Positions 19,528 through 28,759 of a stretch of 64,000 bases of DNA are shown one piece after another. The number at the start of each line of letters is the position of its first letter. Positions within the stretch are counted from its first letter, which is position 1. Source of the stretch: Calothrix membranacea FACHB-236 (GTDB lineage: Bacteria; Cyanobacteriota; Cyanobacteriia; Cyanobacteriales; Nostocaceae); NCBI RefSeq assembly GCF_014696315.1, contig NZ_JACJPX010000038.1, positions 1 through 64,000 on the forward strand. Direction: 5' to 3'. The notes under the pieces are model-generated. The model made no database searches, was not told the DNA's origin, and worked only from the letters and a program-made list of their open reading frames with translations. Both the position numbers and the translations under genes were made by a program.

Positions 19528-20715
19528 ATGACAGGAAAATCTAGCACCCCCAACTCCAATTTAGTTATATTTAATGGTCGCCTTCTCCCCAAATCTGAAA
19601 CCTTTATTCGGACACAGGGAGAAGGTCTCAAGTTGTTTACTCCTTACTATGTTGGTGCGCGGTTAATCAATGGATTACCATTACCACCAGAAAGGACTTT
19701 GGTCATCAACCAGGGCAGTATTTTGGGTGCTGCAAAAGAATTAATCTTTAAATACTCAGGTTATGCACCTAAACTTTCCCGACAAATCCAGCAATTAAAC
19801 CCTAAGCTGATACACGCTCATTTTGGCGTGTGTGGAACTTTAGCTTTACCATTAGCGCGATCGCTAAATTTACCCCTCATCGTGACTTTTCATGGTCTAG
19901 ATGCCACCATGACCGATGAATATGCTCGACAAGACTCGATCACTACGCGCATTTATCTGCGTCGCCGAGAAGCACTCAAGCAAGAGACAAAATTGTTTAT
20001 TGCAGTATCCAATTTTTTGAAAGACCGACTAATTCAACAGGGTTTTCCCGCAAACAAAATATTAGTACACTACATTGGCGTAGATACAAAAATCTTTCAA
20101 CCAGACCCCAGCTTTGTCCGTGAACCGATAGTGTTGTTTGTCGGTCGCTTAGTGGAAAAAAAGGGTTGCCAATATCTGATCGAGGCAATGGCAAAAGTGC
20201 AAGCAGCAATGCCGGAAGTAAAATTGGTAGTCATAGGAGATGGCCCACTTCGTGCTGCTCTTGAGCATTCTGCAAAGTCATCACTAAAAAATTACCAATT
20301 TCTGGGAGTGCAGCCACCAGAAGTTGTCAGAAATTGGATGAATCGAGCGAAAGTTTTTTGCGTTCCCAGTGTGAAAGCAGCATCTGGTGATTGTGAAGGA
20401 TTTGGAATTGTATTTGCAGAAGCACAAGCAGTCGGTTTACCAGTAGTTAGCTTTGCTCATGGTGGAATTCCTGAAGCTGTGGGTCACAACGAAACAGGGT
20501 TGCTCGCTAAAGAAGGTGATTCTCAAGAGCTGGCTCATTATATTTTGCAACTATTACAAGATATTCACCTTTGGCAACGTTTTAGTTTCAATTCACCCAA
20601 ACGCATAGTCAGACAATTCGATTTGCATCGACAAATTCCAGTTTTAGAAAATATCTATCAGGCTGTTTTGGATGAAGAAATTGCCAGCGAACCAAGTTTA
20701 ACTCGATTTATGTAA
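19528..20715 (+). CDS. Glycosyltransferase family 4 (GT-B)
   Basis: A 395-residue GT4 enzyme. The N-terminal half has LIHAHFGVCGTLALPLARSL and VTFHGLDATM, typical of colanic-acid and amylovoran-type transferases. The donor domain has VLFVGRLVEKKGCQYLIEAM, VIGDGPLR and the EX7E motif in CEGFGIVFAEAQAVGLPVV. ATG 19528 lies next to a HIP1 site. It follows the previous gene by 36 bp and is probably in the same transcript. Confidence 0.87.
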   Translation: MTGKSSTPNSNLVIFNGRLLPKSETFIRTQGEGLKLFTPYYVGARLINGLPLPPERTLVINQGSILGAAKELIFKYSGYAPKLSRQIQQLNPKLIHAHFGVCGTLALPLARSLNLPLIVTFHGLDATMTDEYARQDSITTRIYLRRREALKQETKLFIAVSNFLKDRLIQQGFPANKILVHYIGVDTKIFQPDPSFVREPIVLFVGRLVEKKGCQYLIEAMAKVQAAMPEVKLVVIGDGPLRAALEHSAKSSLKNYQFLGVQPPEVVRNWMNRAKVFCVPSVKAASGDCEGFGIVFAEAQAVGLPVVSFAHGGIPEAVGHNETGLLAKEGDSQELAHYILQLLQDIHLWQRFSFNSPKRIVRQFDLHRQIPVLENIYQAVLDEEIASEPSLTRFM

Positions 20716-20727
20716 ATTTGAATTTTT

Positions 20728-22005
20728 ATGGATAAAACTATGAAAAAATCTGGCATGGAGCCGTTAAAAATTCTGATTTCTGCCTATGCTTGTATGCCAA
20801 ATATGGGATCTGAACCTGGAGTTGGTTGGAACACAGTTGTGGAATTAGCCAAATATCATCAGGTATGGGTACTCACACGAGAGAATAATCAATCACCAAT
20901 TGAAGCCGAATTAGCGCAAAATCCCATACCGGGAATTAATTTTATTTACTGTGAACCACCCAGATGGGCTTGTTGGTGGAAAGCAGGTCAACTACCTCAC
21001 TACTACTGGTGGCAACTGAGTGCATATTTAAAAGCGAGACAGTTAAATAGTGAGATTGGTTTTGATGTTGTACATCATTTGACTTATGTAAGATATTCAA
21101 CTCCCAGTTTTCTTTCCCTGTTACCTGTACCTTTTATCTGGGGGCCTGTGGGCGGAGGAGAAGCTGCACCTTCAGCCTTCTGGCAAGATTTTAGCTGGCA
21201 AGGTAAAGTCTATGAAATTTTGCGAGCTCTTGCTCACCGAATTGGTGAAATCGATCCGTTTACCCGCTTGACTGCGCGACGAAGTATTTTGGTACGAGCC
21301 ACAACCGAAGATACAGCCAAGCGGCTATACCAAATGCAAGCAGTTAATGTAGAAGTTTTTTCGGAATCAGGTATATCTCAGGACGAAATAGAGCATCTAG
21401 CTCGGTATCCTCAGCCTTTAAGTTCACCAGTTCGGTTCATTAGTATGGCCAGACTACTGCATTGGAAAGGACTACATTTAGGAATCCGCGCCTTTGCTCT
21501 GGCAGATTTACCTGATGATACTGAGTATTGGATTTTGGGAGAAGGCCCTGAAAAAGAAAGACTGCAAGCTTTGGCAGCGGAACTTAATGTGACTGAGCGA
21601 GTCAAATTTTGGGGAAGGCTATCTCGTGATCAAACCTTAAGTAAACTCAGTGAGTGCCATGTATTACTTCATCCTAGTCTCCATGACTCCGGAGGATGGG
21701 TTTGCTTAGAAGCAATGGCAGCTGGTCGCCCAGTGATTTGCTTAGATTTAGGAGGCCCATCTGTCCAAGTTACGCCAGAAGTTGGTGTGAAGATACCAGC
21801 TCAAAACCCTGAACAAACAGTCAGTAGTCTAGCTGAGGCTATTAGCTATTTGGCTAAAGATGCAGAATTGCGATCTCGTTTGGGTCAAGCAGGACAAAAG
21901 CGGGTTCAAGAGCACTTTTCTTGGGAAAATAAGGGTCGGCATTTAATTAAGCTTTACGAAAAAATTACCACCCAGAAACCAAATCAAGAAGCTCTACACT
22001 TCTAA
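20728..22005 (+). CDS. Glycosyltransferase family 4 (GT-B)
   Basis: A 425-residue GT4 enzyme. After MDKTMKKSGMEPLK comes ILISAYACMPNMGSEPGVGW, a distinctive family start, then PFIWGPVGGGEAAP, and a donor domain with FISMARLLHWKGLHLGIRAF, ILGEGPEKERL and SGGWVCLEAMAAGRPVI (D-x7-E type). The true start could be ATG 20728, 20740 or 20755. It begins 12 bp after the previous gene. Likely a cytosolic-face sugar transferase of the repeat-unit pathway. Confidence 0.86.
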   Translation: MDKTMKKSGMEPLKILISAYACMPNMGSEPGVGWNTVVELAKYHQVWVLTRENNQSPIEAELAQNPIPGINFIYCEPPRWACWWKAGQLPHYYWWQLSAYLKARQLNSEIGFDVVHHLTYVRYSTPSFLSLLPVPFIWGPVGGGEAAPSAFWQDFSWQGKVYEILRALAHRIGEIDPFTRLTARRSILVRATTEDTAKRLYQMQAVNVEVFSESGISQDEIEHLARYPQPLSSPVRFISMARLLHWKGLHLGIRAFALADLPDDTEYWILGEGPEKERLQALAAELNVTERVKFWGRLSRDQTLSKLSECHVLLHPSLHDSGGWVCLEAMAAGRPVICLDLGGPSVQVTPEVGVKIPAQNPEQTVSSLAEAISYLAKDAELRSRLGQAGQKRVQEHFSWENKGRHLIKLYEKITTQKPNQEALHF

Positions 22006-22047
22006 TTTGCGTTAACTGTTATTTGAGGGAGAAGTAAGGTACTAATT

Positions 22048-23211
22048 ATGCAAATTCTAAGTGTACACAACAAGTATCTGATTCGTGGAGGAGAGGATGA
22101 ATCCCAAGGGTTAGAACGGCAGATTTTGCAAGAAAACGGCCATCATGTTGACTTCTATGAAGAAGATAATATTCGTGTTAAATCTATACCTCCAGTGCAA
22201 ATGGCACTGCGTACAGTCTGGTCAACAGAAGCTTACCAAATAGTCAAAAAACTACTGCAAAACTCTACCTACAATATCGTTCACATCCAAAATTTCTTTC
22301 CCTTAATTTCTCCCTCAGTCTATTATGCAGCTAAAGAACAGGGTGTACCTATAGTCCAAACTCTCCGTAATTACCGACTGCTGTGCCCCAATGGGCTGTT
22401 TTTTCGGGATGGTCAAGTATGCGAAGACTGTTTGGGAAAGTTTATTCCCTATCCTGGCATCATGCATAATTGCTATCGAGACAGCAAAATGGCAACTGGG
22501 ACTGTAGCCACAATGCTGACTTGGCATCGGGCAATGCAAACTTGGACACAAATGGTAGATATTTATATCACTTTGACTGAATTTGCGCGGCAGAAAATGA
22601 TTCAAGGCGGGTTACCCGCACACAAGATTGTAGTTAAGCCAAATTTTGTCCATCCCGATCCTGGTGTAGGTGAAGGAAGAGGTGGTTATGCTCTTTTTGT
22701 GGGAAGACTTTCTGAAGAAAAGGGATTAGATACGCTACTTGCTGCTTGGGAAAAATTAGATGGAAAAATACCACTGAAGATTATTGGTGATGGCCCTTTA
22801 TCAGCAGAAGTGATAGCAGCTACCAAGCGCATTCCGCAGGTGGAATGGTTAGGACGTAGACCAATGTCAGAAGTCCATGCTTTGATGGGGGAAGCGATGT
22901 TTTTAGTGTTTCCTTCTAAATGGTATGAAACCTTTGGCCGGGTGGCGGTTGAAGCATTCGCCAAAGGTACTCCTGTAATTGCTGCTAATATTGGCGCGAT
23001 CGCAGAGTTAGTAGATTCTGGCCGAACTGGACTGCATTTTCGTCCTGGTGATGCTGAGGATTTAACAGCTAAGGTTGAATTGGTTTTAGCCAATTCCTCT
23101 ATGCTTTCTCAGATGCGACAGGAAGCAAGATCCGAATTTGAAGCCAAGTACACGGCCCAGAAAAATTATCAACAACTGATCAATATTTATGCCAAGGCTC
23201 AAAATAAGTAG
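22048..23211 (+). CDS. Glycosyltransferase family 4 (GT-B)
   Basis: A 387-residue GT4 enzyme starting MQILSVHNKYLIRGGEDES. It has the TLRNYRLLCPNGLFFRDGQ segment followed by four cysteines (CPNG, CEDC, HNC) that resemble a small metal-binding loop found in some members of this subfamily. The donor domain has ALFVGRLSEEKGLDTLL, IIGDGPLS and the EX7E motif in YETFGRVAVEAFAKGTPVI. Preceded by GAGGGAGAAG, a fair ribosome binding site. A HIP1 site lies at 22996-23003. Last glycosyltransferase of the run. Confidence 0.87.
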   Translation: MQILSVHNKYLIRGGEDESQGLERQILQENGHHVDFYEEDNIRVKSIPPVQMALRTVWSTEAYQIVKKLLQNSTYNIVHIQNFFPLISPSVYYAAKEQGVPIVQTLRNYRLLCPNGLFFRDGQVCEDCLGKFIPYPGIMHNCYRDSKMATGTVATMLTWHRAMQTWTQMVDIYITLTEFARQKMIQGGLPAHKIVVKPNFVHPDPGVGEGRGGYALFVGRLSEEKGLDTLLAAWEKLDGKIPLKIIGDGPLSAEVIAATKRIPQVEWLGRRPMSEVHALMGEAMFLVFPSKWYETFGRVAVEAFAKGTPVIAANIGAIAELVDSGRTGLHFRPGDAEDLTAKVELVLANSSMLSQMRQEARSEFEAKYTAQKNYQQLINIYAKAQNK

Positions 23212-23387
23212 CTCCGTGGCAATTCAGAATTTTCAGGGTAAAGGTTTAAAGAAAAAACTTTAACCTTGAACATTTATCCCTACAAAAATTTACATATTTC
23301 AGTTTTATCGTTCATATTTACTTGCGATGATTCATTGATGCTTATCATATATTTATATCATTTGATATATTCCAGTACGAAAAAAAC

Positions 23388-24725
23388 ATGACTAACACCA
23401 ATTCCTTAGAGTTTTACAAGCACCCTAAGAATTACATTCAAAACTCTGTTTTAGTATTAATTGCATTTGCTACTGTTTTTTTTCCTCGAATTGTTGAGTC
23501 TATAGGTGCGCCCTCACTCATAAATTTTCTGCACTTCGCAGTGGTACCAATTGTTTTTGGTATTGTGATTACCAAAACTCGGGTTCATGACAGAAAGCAG
23601 ATAATCATTACCAAAAGTCTCATGTTTGCCCTCATACTTCTGCTAGGGGTAATAACGGCAAGTGCTCTTTTAAATCATGCGGGATTTATCAATTTAATCT
23701 TAGCTTTCATGCTACTTGCGGAGCCTTTTGTCTTGCTGATTACAATTATTTGTATACCATTCTCATTAGCAACTTTTAAAAAATTTAGAGGTTGGCTCTT
23801 AGGTTTTGCTACTATTCACGTAATATTAAGTATTCTCCAGAGAATATTGCTAGGAATTGGTTTACTTCAGAGAACTAGCATGACTTTAGAAGATAATGTC
23901 CAAGGAGTTTTTTATCTATCTGGAGGGGGTCATGTTATTGGTGCTAGTGTGAGTATGTCCTTCAGTTTATATTATTTTATTAGTGCAAATAACAAACCTA
24001 TTTTCCTGAGAATATCTGTAGTTATTGCATCTTTTATAGCACTTTTATTAGCCGATGCCAAACAGGCATTAATGGTATTACTTGCAGCCTGGCTAATCTT
24101 AATTTTTATTAGTGTCAAAGATATTAAACTAACCTTGCAATATATAATAAGTGCAATTATCATTGGTTACATACTATTTTGGTGCATCGAAAATCTGGAA
24201 GCTTTTAGAGCATTTAAAACTTGGATTAGACCAGAAATTTATGGGCCTAATGGTGATGCAACTGTTCTCAAAACAAGCTCATTTCGTATAATTCCTTCTT
24301 ACTTTAAATCATTATTAAACTGGTTTTTGGGACTTGGCCCTGGTCATACTGTAGGGCGATTAGGTGGTTGGATGCTAGAACAGTATAAAAGTTTACTAGA
24401 GCCACTTGGCGCTACTATTCACCCTTGTAGTGAAGCGGTTTGGAATGTATGGCGCGGTAATTATCTAGACTCCAGCTTTTTCTCGCCTTTGTTTGGTTGG
24501 GTTGCAATTTGGGGAGATTCCGGCTTTTTAGGCTTGGCAACATACCTATATCTAGCATCGATTGTATGGCGTAAGCTCTGCTGTGATAGTTTTTGTAAAT
24601 TGATGATGCTGACTGTATTGGTTAACGGTTTTATTTTTACCTTGATGGAAGAACCAGGATATATGCTCTCGGTAGCCACTTTGATTGGTCTGCGATGGCA
24701 CGAGAGGCGATTGGCAATTAGATAG
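23388..24725 (+). CDS. O-antigen polymerase/ligase-like membrane protein (Wzy/WaaL type)
   Basis: A 445-residue polytopic protein with about 10 to 12 hydrophobic segments and a large hydrophilic loop (about residues 280-375, from ENLEAFRAFKTWIRPE to GNYLDSSFFSPLFGW) placed before the last helices, the layout of Wzy polymerases and O-antigen ligases. In the cluster context, polymerisation of flipped repeat units is most likely. Sequences of this class are too divergent to assign more closely. The gene is AT-rich and contains no HIP1 site. It is 176 bp after the last glycosyltransferase. Confidence 0.78.
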   Translation: MTNTNSLEFYKHPKNYIQNSVLVLIAFATVFFPRIVESIGAPSLINFLHFAVVPIVFGIVITKTRVHDRKQIIITKSLMFALILLLGVITASALLNHAGFINLILAFMLLAEPFVLLITIICIPFSLATFKKFRGWLLGFATIHVILSILQRILLGIGLLQRTSMTLEDNVQGVFYLSGGGHVIGASVSMSFSLYYFISANNKPIFLRISVVIASFIALLLADAKQALMVLLAAWLILIFISVKDIKLTLQYIISAIIIGYILFWCIENLEAFRAFKTWIRPEIYGPNGDATVLKTSSFRIIPSYFKSLLNWFLGLGPGHTVGRLGGWMLEQYKSLLEPLGATIHPCSEAVWNVWRGNYLDSSFFSPLFGWVAIWGDSGFLGLATYLYLASIVWRKLCCDSFCKLMMLTVLVNGFIFTLMEEPGYMLSVATLIGLRWHERRLAIR

Positions 24726-24916
24726 TGGCGCTGGCAGACATCAATCAACGTTTATCTTGGTGTGGAGAGTCATAGCTCCAGAAGTCTTTAATTTTTATCC
24801 TCAAGAGCCTGGAGATCAAATCTTTGGCAGTCGTCAAGATTCTTACTAAACTACTATCTTGATATTAGTAGTACATAGTGAAAACAAAGTTGTCCTAACA
24901 AAACTCTCATAAGTAC

Positions 24917-24947
24917 TTGACACCACCCAGGTAGTAGCTGCTATATT
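24917..24947 (+). promoter_or_regulatory. Probable promoter of tRNA-Gln
   Basis: A perfect TTGACA (24917-24922) and TATATT (24942-24947) with 19 bp between (18 if CTATAT is used), ending 21 bp before the tRNA. The best sigma-70 type promoter that I see in the window. Confidence 0.6.
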
Positions 24948-24968
24948 ATCTAGAGTGCAATTCTTCAT

Positions 24969-25040
24969 TGGGGCGTAGCCAAGTGGTAAGGCAGCGGGTT
25001 TTGGTCCCGCCATCCCTAGGTTCGAATCCTAGCGCCCCAG
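24969..25040 (+). tRNA. tRNA-Gln (anticodon TTG)
   Basis: The acceptor TGGGGCG pairs with CGCCCCA, the anticodon loop reads TTTTGGT with anticodon TTG, and the T arm is CTAGGTTCGAATCCTAG. 72 bases, with no encoded CCA. It lies inside the polysaccharide cluster, between the polymerase and the tyrosine kinase genes. Confidence 0.95.
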
Positions 25041-25724
25041 TTATATAGTTAATCTCAAATAATACATAGCTGCTAATAGAATTCTTATAGTACACTTTAT
25101 TTTTTTATTAGTATGTAGGGATGAAGCCAAGAAAGTGATCTCTGCTTTGCAATATATATTCATAATTTATTCTGAGCAGAGCTAAGTGAATAGTAAATTC
25201 TGTCTAAATGATTGTGTTAAACCATAAATGCTTGCAATTACAGCTATTTATGAAAACTGGATTTTACCTGCTTTACATCTGCTGATTGATGCTTGGAAAA
25301 GTAGAGAAAAGAATATTCTTTGAGTGTATTTACTCCTTCAAAATGAGTACTGATGTACACCTTAAGAGGGATTTAACCGTATTTATACTGGAAAAACTGG
25401 CGGATGTTAAGAAAATTCTACTTAATCTTTTAAAGAATTTCACCAATTCTTCTTGCGTAATGCTACTGTAGTTAAAGTATATGTATTCAAATTTATTTGA
25501 GCTTTATATCAAGTTGTTAAAAGTAAATCTTTTAAAGTAAGTATTACTTGTGTAAAAGATATTACTATTTAAGATATATTTTCTAAGTAGTCAATAAATT
25601 TATATTGATTTACGAGGGTGCAGAAAAACACAAGCTTACTTCGGAGCAATCTAACTACCTATCCAAGATTGAATCGAAGAATTCACCTGTTACAGGAATA
25701 TAAGTAGTTTAGTTGACAAATGCT
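25041..25724. other. AT-rich intergenic region before the tyrosine kinase
   Basis: About 680 bases with no gene that I can support. A 61-codon frame at 25286-25471 lacks a ribosome binding site and coding character. The region probably carries the promoter of the following kinase gene; no box could be assigned. Confidence 0.35.
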
Positions 25725-27938
25725 ATGCTGAAGTCGGAAAAATATTCTCACCCCTTATCACAAGCCAACTTTACCCAGTTAAACGATGAAGAAGGTGGAT
25801 TAAACCTGGGTCAAGTTGGAGCTGTTCTGCGTCGCAGACTATTGTTAATTGGTGGTACAACTGCTTTAGTGGCAACAGCAGCAGTACTTAAGGCGGAAAC
25901 AGACCCCCCAATTTACCAAGGAACTTTTGATATTCTTACCAAACCAGTGACTGGTGAGGATAAGGTAACAGCTAATGTTCCTCAATCTATAAGTAGTCAA
26001 GATAAAATTGCACCTCCTGAATCGACGAAAGAAATTCAGACGACGATGACGGTTCTACAGAGTCCTAAGGTGTTAAATCCGATTGTAGAAAAGCTTCGGG
26101 ATCAATACCCAGGAATCACTTATGACACGCTGGTCTATTACTTAACTATCTCATCCACAAAACCAAATATTATAAGTATCGGATATCAGAATTCAGATCA
26201 ACAACTAGTAACTGATGTGTTAAAGCTGATTGCTGATGCGTATCTGCAATATAGTTTGCAGGAACGACAATCAGATGTGGAAGTTGCTATTCAGTTTGTG
26301 GATAGACAAAAACAGCCATTAGAAAAGAGTTTAAAATATTGGCAAGAGCAATTGCGAAATTTGCGGTTGGATAATAACTTGATTGAACCTGCCCAGAAAA
26401 GTCAAGAGCTATCTGGTCAACTGACACTTTTTCGCCAGCAGCGAATAGAGAATCGAGTCCAGCTAGAACAGATGGTAGCTAGATATGAGGAATTACAACG
26501 AGAATTATCCCAAGATCCTGGAGAGAGGGCTGGTAATTCTTTATTAAGTGATAATGCTCGTTATCAAAAGATTCTGGATCAGATTCAAGCAGCAGATATT
26601 GCGATTAAGCAACAATCAGCCGTGTTTACAGATGAAAATCCAGCAATGGTGACGTTAAGACAAAAGAAAGAATCTTTACTTCCATTGCTGGCACAAGAAG
26701 AAGCGCGTGTACAAAAGGATTTTCAAAGCCGCATTCAAGAACTTTCAGCGCGCGATCGCTCCCTAGATGAGAAAATCAATAATATTTACAGTGAAGTTAG
26801 AAAGCTGGCAACGATTAGCCGTAATTACGACAACATCCAAAGAGAATTACAAATTGCCAACGATGCTCTAACTCAATTTACAAGTAAACAACAAGCTTTG
26901 CAAATTGAGAAAGCGCAAAAACAACAACCTTGGGTGCTGCTAGATCCGCAACTTTCTAAAGTCAATGAACCTTTAGCGATTTCAGACAGTGCGAAGAGAA
27001 ACTTAGCACTGGGTGGTCTATTGGGTTTACTATTGGGTGTAGGAACAGCTTTAGTTGTAGATAAACTCAGTAATATTTTCTACTCTTCTCAAGAACTCAA
27101 AGATGCTACCAGGTTGCCATTACTAGGAATAGTTCCTTTAAGAAAAGAACTAGAAGCAACTACGAGAGACTCTGTCTCCAGAGGTGTGCAAAATACCGAA
27201 GGGTCTTCTTTCTTTGAAGTTTTCCGCTCTCTTTACACTAATATTCTGCTTTTGGGTTCAGATACGCCAATTCGCTCACTTGTAATTAGTTCAGCAGGAC
27301 AAGGAGATGGTAAGTCTACAATTGCGACGCAGCTAGCACAAGCAGCAGCAGCAATGGGACAACGAGTATTACTTGTGGATGCCAATTTACGTGCGCCTAG
27401 CCTACACAATCGAGTGGGACTCATGAACATCCAGGGGTTAACAGATGTAATTTCCCAAGATTTAGACTGGCACAATGTTATTGAGCCATCTCCCCTGGAA
27501 GATAATATGTTTGTGATGCCAGCAGGGCCGATTCCACCAGACTCGATGCGGTTACTTGCGTCTCAAAAAATGCAGAATTTGATGGAGGAATTGCAAGTTA
27601 GTTTTGACTTAGTCATTTATGACACGCCTCCACTTTTAGGATTTGGAGATGCTTACTTATTAGCAGCCAATACTGATGGGCTTGTACTAGTTGCAGGTTT
27701 AGGCAATCTCAAGCGTACTGCATTACAGCAAGCATTAGAACAAATTCAAATTTCTGGCACTCCTCTTTTAGGGATGATAGCTAATAAGTCTAAAGATGCT
27801 GCGCCTGTTTCTTATCAGTACTATCAGCAATATTATAGGCAAAGCATGAGTGGGGAGAAAGTGAGTGCTGAAAACGTCACAGCAAATGCTAACTCTGCCA
27901 ATGTGTCTTCTAACATCAGTAAAGCTAAACGAAGTTAG
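25725..27938 (+). CDS. Wzc-type polysaccharide co-polymerase and tyrosine autokinase
   Basis: Controls chain length and export of extracellular polysaccharide at the plasma membrane. Order of parts: a short cytosolic start, a first membrane helix near residues 35-55 (LLLIGGTTALVATAAV), a periplasmic Wzz domain with long coiled coils (about 150-400), a second helix (LALGGLLGLLLGVGTALVV), then the BY-kinase domain. The kinase has Walker A GQGDGKST (K530), Walker A' VLLVDANLR and Walker B LVIYDTPPLLG. The C-terminus has the autophosphorylated tyrosine cluster (YQYYQQYYRQ). ATG 25725 is preferred to TTG 25713, giving 737 residues. Separated from the cluster by tRNA-Gln but evidently its partner. 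Confidence 0.9.
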   Translation: MLKSEKYSHPLSQANFTQLNDEEGGLNLGQVGAVLRRRLLLIGGTTALVATAAVLKAETDPPIYQGTFDILTKPVTGEDKVTANVPQSISSQDKIAPPESTKEIQTTMTVLQSPKVLNPIVEKLRDQYPGITYDTLVYYLTISSTKPNIISIGYQNSDQQLVTDVLKLIADAYLQYSLQERQSDVEVAIQFVDRQKQPLEKSLKYWQEQLRNLRLDNNLIEPAQKSQELSGQLTLFRQQRIENRVQLEQMVARYEELQRELSQDPGERAGNSLLSDNARYQKILDQIQAADIAIKQQSAVFTDENPAMVTLRQKKESLLPLLAQEEARVQKDFQSRIQELSARDRSLDEKINNIYSEVRKLATISRNYDNIQRELQIANDALTQFTSKQQALQIEKAQKQQPWVLLDPQLSKVNEPLAISDSAKRNLALGGLLGLLLGVGTALVVDKLSNIFYSSQELKDATRLPLLGIVPLRKELEATTRDSVSRGVQNTEGSSFFEVFRSLYTNILLLGSDTPIRSLVISSAGQGDGKSTIATQLAQAAAAMGQRVLLVDANLRAPSLHNRVGLMNIQGLTDVISQDLDWHNVIEPSPLEDNMFVMPAGPIPPDSMRLLASQKMQNLMEELQVSFDLVIYDTPPLLGFGDAYLLAANTDGLVLVAGLGNLKRTALQQALEQIQISGTPLLGMIANKSKDAAPVSYQYYQQYYRQSMSGEKVSAENVTANANSANVSSNISKAKRS

Positions 27939-27950
27939 ATGAGAAATGAG

Positions 27951-27996
27951 GGTAATTGTTATTCATAATTAACTTAGTTAATGATTAACAATTACC
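27951..27996 (+). terminator. Long hairpin after the tyrosine kinase gene
   Basis: GGTAATTGTTA (27951-27961) pairs perfectly with TAACAATTACC (27986-27996) and the inner bases (AATTAAC/GTTAATGATT) extend the stem. It starts 13 bp after the stop codon. There is only a weak T-run (TTTT near 28003), so it may stop transcription inefficiently or act bidirectionally. Confidence 0.45.
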
Positions 27997-28075
27997 ACAA
28001 TAGTTTTAAATACTGAGTGAATAAAAGGAATAATTTTACTTAAGACTTCTGGGTATTTCACAATTTACCAGCTTG

Positions 28076-28555
28076 CTATTTATCAGGTGATTTTAAAGCC
28101 TGATCGAGAACTTCTCGTGCTTGTTCGGCTTTAGTTCTAGCCTCTTGGAAACGTAGATTAGCTTGGGCAAAATTCTTCAGCACTTTGAATCCTTCTTTGA
28201 GGCGAGTAATTTCCTCTTCAGTCACCGAATTATCTGAGAACAGAACGTCAACTGCTTTGCGAATTTCTAAGGCTTCATTACGTGATTCTTGAACTTTGAG
28301 CTTGAGTGTGGCCAGGTTGCTAAGAATCTGGACAGCTTGAGTAATAGCATCTTCGCCACTAGTAGTATCAGTGGCTGGCTCTTTAATTTCAATTAATTGT
28401 TGAGGGCCAAATCCTTCTTCTAGTTCTGTGGGTAGCTTACCTGCATCCATCAGTTCCATCAGTTGATCCATTGCTTTCTCACGGGCTTTGGCTGAGTCTT
28501 TGCCAGAAACAGTGAGGATAATTTCTGGACTTTGAGCGAGAGTATACTGAACCAT
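28076..28555 (-). CDS. Conserved hypothetical cytosolic helical protein
   Basis: 159 residues from ATG 28555 (MVQYTLAQSPEIILTVSGKD). The frame can be extended to 28687, but the added 44 residues look non-coding. The N-terminal 60 residues appear globular; the rest is a long charged coiled coil (LKLKVQESRNEALEIRKAV, FAQANLRFQEARTKAEQAREVL). No catalytic motif or membrane segment. It is divergent from the membrane protein gene at 28760. I do not recognise a function. Confidence 0.7.
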   Translation of the reverse strand: MVQYTLAQSPEIILTVSGKDSAKAREKAMDQLMELMDAGKLPTELEEGFGPQQLIEIKEPATDTTSGEDAITQAVQILSNLATLKLKVQESRNEALEIRKAVDVLFSDNSVTEEEITRLKEGFKVLKNFAQANLRFQEARTKAEQAREVLDQALKSPDK

Positions 28556-28759
28556 ATTGCAAGCAGAAAATTTCTGTTTAACCAAGCCGAGAAAGACAAT
28601 CTTAACATGAATGAAGCGGCAACCAAAACTGCAAATTCGCAAAAATAAAGAATTGTTTGCAGGTGAATTTGGAATTGGCGATCGCACTCCCCAGACACCC
28701 CAAATAAAACTTTATACTTGAAGAAAGAGAGTAAAGATATTTAACAGGAGGGGAGAGCA

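Noticed and set aside
25286-25471. 61-codon open frame on the + strand
   Set aside because: Lacks a ribosome binding site and coding character in an AT-rich intergenic region before the tyrosine kinase.
28556-28687. N-terminal extension of the helical hypothetical protein up to 28687
   Set aside because: The extra 44 residues look non-coding (cysteine/phenylalanine-rich) and ATG 28555 begins a typical protein N-terminus.
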